From contig CABFPE010000280.1 in NCBI GenBank assembly GCA_900660155.1, positions 286,330 to 350,329 on the forward strand: a DNA stretch of 64,000 bases. Direction: 5' to 3'. A program made the position numbers and the translations under genes. Source of the DNA: Hofstenia miamia (Eukaryota; Xenacoelomorpha; Acoela; Hofsteniidae). Shown here piece after piece: positions 60,066 to 64,000 of the stretch; positions within the stretch are counted from its first letter, which is position 1; each line of letters starts with the position of its first letter. Below the pieces are notes generated by a model, which saw only the letters and a list, made by a program, of their open reading frames with translations, made no database searches and was not told the DNA's origin.

Positions 60066-60155
60066 AACACTCATCCATCTTGTGGTGCTTTCAAATTTTG
60101 GATGTTTATTAGTTCGTGAGTAATAAGCGTTTAAAAATATTTTAAGGAGACCATT
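60066..60155 (+). repeat. Interspersed repeat fragment shared with 15088-15175
   Basis: About 85 bp similar to 15088-15175, same orientation. Here it follows a GACAGACAG-rich stretch (60006-60050), a composition often seen in dispersed insect repeats. Class unknown. Confidence 0.5.
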
Positions 60156-60664
60156 AAAACGTTAAAAATGCTTAGAAATGTAAGTTTATTATACACTAAT
60201 TTGTTTTAACATGTTTACATGTACATAGAAGCAGTAGCAATAAATAAAATAAGTTCTTTAATGAATATCATCTTAAAGATCACATACGCATTTGTTACTG
60301 TCGAGATAATCGCGTCAAAAACTTTAAAAATCAAGTAGTAGTACAGTAACTAAACTTCATTTAAAATACCATGATTTATCTTTTCAGAAACAATGGAAAA
60401 AGTTGTCAATAACTTTAACTCAATCACTAAGACTTGAAGCAAATTTCAAAAAATTGCATTGTCGTGATAGAGTGAAAAACTAATCCTAAAAATAAACTCG
60501 CTTAATTTCATTGGTGAATAAAACCGTAATTCCACGGAAAGGAGAGAAATCACGACTCCCTCTAGCGGCGGATTGAAGTAAAAGTTTTTCAACAGTATCT
60601 TAGCTTAATAAATACAACTAGCCTCACTTACTAAGTGAATACTTGAACATGTGTGCACATACCA

Positions 60665-60681
60665 GTGTGTGTGTGTGTGTG
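60665..60681. repeat. GT microsatellite
   Basis: Eight GT units. Confidence 0.9.
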
Positions 60682-62000
60682 CTCCTCCTTTAAATATTAA
60701 ATTATATAGTATATTTTAAATGGACATTAGAGGTACTATTTCATAATACGACAGCTACTATACTTATTCTTGGTCAATATTTTCTAAAGCGATTAAAATG
60801 CATGATGATTGTGGATTGTGTATTTTGATATAAATTCTCTGCAGTTTAATCATTGGAAAATACTTAGTCTGCAGACGATTGGTGGGTTTTTCATTATTAT
60901 CTTTTAGCATTAACCATGTTTTTATTTCATTCAGGGGTAGTAGGGGGGGGGGGTTGGACTTAATGACCCAATCGCATTGAAATTTGGCAGCTAGCATCCT
61001 TTAACGTAGAACATTAAAAATACATTGTGATCTTGCATATTGCTTGCAATTTTTTTGCTGACGTCTGCAATGTTCAACACGAAGTCAGCAAAGTATGGCA
61101 TTTTTTATAAGAGCACACAAATAAAAAGAATCGATGCGATTTTGTCGTGTTTTTTTACCTGTTATACATTTTGTACTGCACAATACATACTTATGTTCCT
61201 ATTGTGCTACCCAGATTGAAACAAAAAATGCAACTTGGAAAATAAAAGGAGCTAAATATGTAACAAAATATGTCAGCATAAATATATGTTAGAAGTAACC
61301 TCTGACAAAATGTTAAAACTATTTTTTGGTCAAAGATATTGACACAATTTTTTCAAGAAATGAATAAAACTATATTTTATGAAATGACAACTTGCCGATT
61401 AAAGCTCTAAATTTTTGCTACAATTCATACATCCAGCACTAAGATCAAATTAAAGAGTAAATAAATATAAACACAAATCAAAGTGATGAATTTCGGCATA
61501 TTTTGTTCAATAATCTTAAAAACAATTTTTGGGGTTATTAATGTCAAATATAAGAGAAATGCCTAAAGAATGGGAGATTCAAATAAAAATTGTTGTTAAA
61601 GATAATCGTGGTCGCAATCAATGCTTTATAAAAAAGGCAGAGCCAATCGAACGTCCTCTTCCACAGGAAGGAATTGACGAACTAGTTGCTTAAGGAACCA
61701 AAATAAATAAATACAAGGCGCTATGTCTATTGAAAGATTGGATTTTATTTGTATTACGCAAAAAATGCTTTCCAATAAAATGAAGCAATCCATAACACTT
61801 ATTCTACAATTTAAAATAAATGCGTTGACGTAGACTTACATTAAAAACAGATTATGCAAATGCACTTGTAGAAAAAGTATATTTAAACGCTTTACTTCGA
61901 TAGTTAATGTTCTTAAAAATCCATCACATTTCATTTGTGTAAAATTATTTACTTTCTTTAGCAAATCAATAAAGTTCCTGATTTTACTTGATACTCGTTA

Positions 62001-62375
62001 CTAGAGCCCGGAACTTTTATGTGCTAAAAAACATTGAATCATGCGTAAGGTATGCTTAAATAATTGCAAAATTTGCGGTAAACTATTGGTAAAAATGTCT
62101 TTTGACAGTCGATATTTCATTGATTCCCTCATAAACAGTATACAACGAAATGGTATGATGTCATGTTTTTCATTGTCAGATATCTGTTTTGGGTTTGCAC
62201 TTGTCGCTCTTTGAGAACACATTGTATCTGCGTAGACAAAGTTATATGCAACAGAATCAAATTTATCTCCTTTGATGATAGTTGCCAAATCTTTCAGGAT
62301 TTCTGTTAAAATAGCATTAAATGTTTCTTTGCAGCTGTAACCTTCCCAAGTAAAATCACATTGTTGAGCCATCAT
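62001..62375 (-). CDS. Unknown ORF, 124 codons
   Basis: An ATG-initiated frame (MMAQQCDFTWEG…) ending at TAG 62001. I do not recognise it. It is mixed in composition with several Cys and no membrane span, and is longer than most chance frames here. No AATAAA close to the stop and no obvious splice sites. It does not match the N-terminal M1 domain expected upstream of the M1-like gene. May be an exon, a repeat-derived frame or chance. Confidence 0.28.
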   Translation of the reverse strand: MMAQQCDFTWEGYSCKETFNAILTEILKDLATIIKGDKFDSVAYNFVYADTMCSQRATSANPKQISDNEKHDIIPFRCILFMRESMKYRLSKDIFTNSLPQILQLFKHTLRMIQCFLAHKSSGL

Positions 62376-62949
62376 TTATCTATTATTGGCCATTGTGCCA
62401 ATATTGCCCCACTAGCATTTGTCAACAATGTGCATACATAATTAGCACCTATTTGACATTGGAATCTATATTAAACCTCTAATACTATCTTTTGAAGTTT
62501 ATTTACTTTTAACATACTTGGTATGGATAGGTTCATCCTGTCTCAAAAACGGGTAACTAAGACTAAATGTTTTATTGGGACTGCGACCAATATGGGACTG
62601 AGATCTAATTGAAGAAACTCGAAAAAACGCATTTAACCCTATTTCCACTAGTGTTACTTTTACGTATGAAACCGGTCTGTCGCATTTTTAACAATTTTAT
62701 CCAAACCTGTTATTCAAATTATTTCCATGGGAACAACAACTACCCTGGTATATTTTCGTGAATTATAAGCGTTGTTTTGGAAATAATCACAGATTTTGAA
62801 AAATCCCTCGTGTAAATAAGGTTAACAATTTTATTATAATTTTTACTATATTTAACGGAAATTTTTGTAATTTACAATATCCATATGTAATTTGCAATTG
62901 AGGTTTTATAACTTACACTTAGAAATGATGTAGATGTGAATGAGAACAA

Positions 62950-63560
62950 TAAAATTTCAATATATTTTTAATGGGTGCAAATCTGGTGAGTTTGAAGCCA
63001 CTGTAAAATAACAAAATTTTCTGCTTCAGAAAACTCTCTTGAATATTTTGGAATATGAGACGTTGCTCCGTCTTGTTGCGGTACTCTTGATACAAAATGA
63101 GTATTGATATATTAAATGAAATCATCGAAGATACTGTAGAACTTTACCGGAAATTATAATCAGGTAAAATCTTTTGGCACTAAAGACGCTCCAGATCTTA
63201 ATCGAGGGAGACAATTTTGGGATTCTGACTACAGATCTTCTTCGATAACACAAGTGCAACAGGATTATTGCGATGAAGGTAAAAGAGTCATTCATCGGTT
63301 ATGAATACGTTAACACCCTATTCTTGCCTTGTTTTTGTGTTGGAGTCAGATTTGGAAGTTGTTTGTGTTTCTTCTTTTTATAACCAGATATCTTGAAAGC
63401 CGTTTGAATCGTCCGTTTGGATAACTTAAGACGGGATGGAAGTTTTAGCATCTGAGCAAAATATTTTGCGGAACTCCGATCTGAATATTCAGCTAGTGTG
63501 CATAGTCATATGAGTTAACACCTAGAAACTTTGTTGCCTCGCTCGCTGCCTGGGCGTCGT
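62950..63560 (-). mobile_element. Tc1/mariner transposon relic
   Basis: On the - strand, through several frame changes and stops, one reads KLPSRLKLSKRTIQTAFKIS (helix-turn-helix, near 63420), LTPTQKQGKNRVL, IKIWSVFSAKRFYL (family KVMVWGAFSARG), PQQDGATSH (second catalytic Asp, near 63085) and SNSPDLHPLKIYW (family SPDLNPLD/E–W). Order and spacing are those of a Tc1/mariner transposase of roughly full catalytic-domain length. No inverted ends were identified. A long-dead copy. Confidence 0.72.
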
Positions 63561-64000
63561 TCCAAAGAGCATCATTTTTTTAACTTTCAAATTTTGTTAT
63601 GTATTGAAACGTGGATAAGCAGGAGGTTGGGGGGGGGAATATATTCATGAACGCCTGTTGCTTGTGATTTTACTAAAAAATACTGCACTATAATGTGCAT
63701 TTATGCATCCATACTTTGTTTTACACGGTACATAAATAATGTCTTCTGATAAATATTGTTACGAATGAATATCCTGACAGTTGGGTTTAACTGTTAGATC
63801 CCTTAAATATTTCAGAAAATTGAAAACGAATATTGTATAAGATAAATTTCTCATTTTATTGAGTAATGAAAAAACAAAAATGGAACAAATAGAATATGCA
63901 GAATGAAACTGCGGCTTCAATCTTAGAATCAACTTAATGTCTGCTAGCCATTATATACGATGAATAACAAACTGAAATTCGCCGTGTATTGATTGTTGAA
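63561..64000. other. Gene-free window end
   Basis: AT-rich with a run of nine G at about 63630; nothing else recognised. Confidence 0.45.

Noticed and set aside
1-64000. CRISPR arrays, tRNA or rRNA genes, LTR or viral copies
   Set aside because: No regularly spaced repeats, no cloverleaf or rRNA signature, and no LTR pair or capsid/envelope-type frame was seen.

Overview
This is an AT-rich, intron-bearing and transposon-rich piece of an animal nuclear genome. The type of genes and the mixture of 48-75 bp and multi-kilobase introns suggest an arthropod; the species cannot be named from the sequence. A 1,010-bp run of N (43924-43933 onward to 44933) shows that it is a scaffold. There are no prokaryotic operons, CRISPR arrays or recognisable tRNA/rRNA genes.

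Two host genes can be rebuilt exon by exon. (1) On the + strand, 20969-32153, five exons encode a complete 192-residue pyroglutamyl-peptidase I (PGPEP1 type). All splice phases agree and the Glu/Cys/His triad is present at residues 81, 144 and 166. Its third intron (8.5 kb) is a store of transposons. (2) On the - strand, from about 57620 down to 47104, at least eleven short exons encode the C-terminal two thirds of an M1-family (ERAP/aminopeptidase N-like) protein. Its zinc motif HExxH has become HDIVY and the GAMEN region is unrecognisable, so it looks like a pseudoenzyme or a decaying gene.

Layout: 1-20.3 kb is gene-free and holds several blocks of distinctly less AT-rich, TAAT-studded unique sequence (possible regulatory DNA) between plain AT-rich stretches. 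Set among these are four non-autonomous hAT elements with 8-bp target duplications and a damaged LINE. 20.3-32.2 kb is the PGPEP1 gene. It contains a Tc1 element with an intact DD34E transposase inserted in an older hAT MITE, a broken second Tc1, a hAT transposase tail, and an unexplained antisense ORF. 32.2-47.1 kb is mainly empty AT-rich DNA with MITEs, TA microsatellites, the gap and a 605-bp foldback element. 47.1-58 kb is the M1-like gene. 58-64 kb holds a second, larger foldback with TTAA ends, a hAT-like ORF, an unknown 124-codon ORF and a decayed Tc1/mariner copy.

The two genes are both peptidase-family genes, but nothing in the sequence shows that they work together. No clearly new multi-gene system is visible. 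The most interesting items are the M1 pseudoenzyme, the two near-full-length palindromic elements, the nested insertion and the compositional islands at the left.
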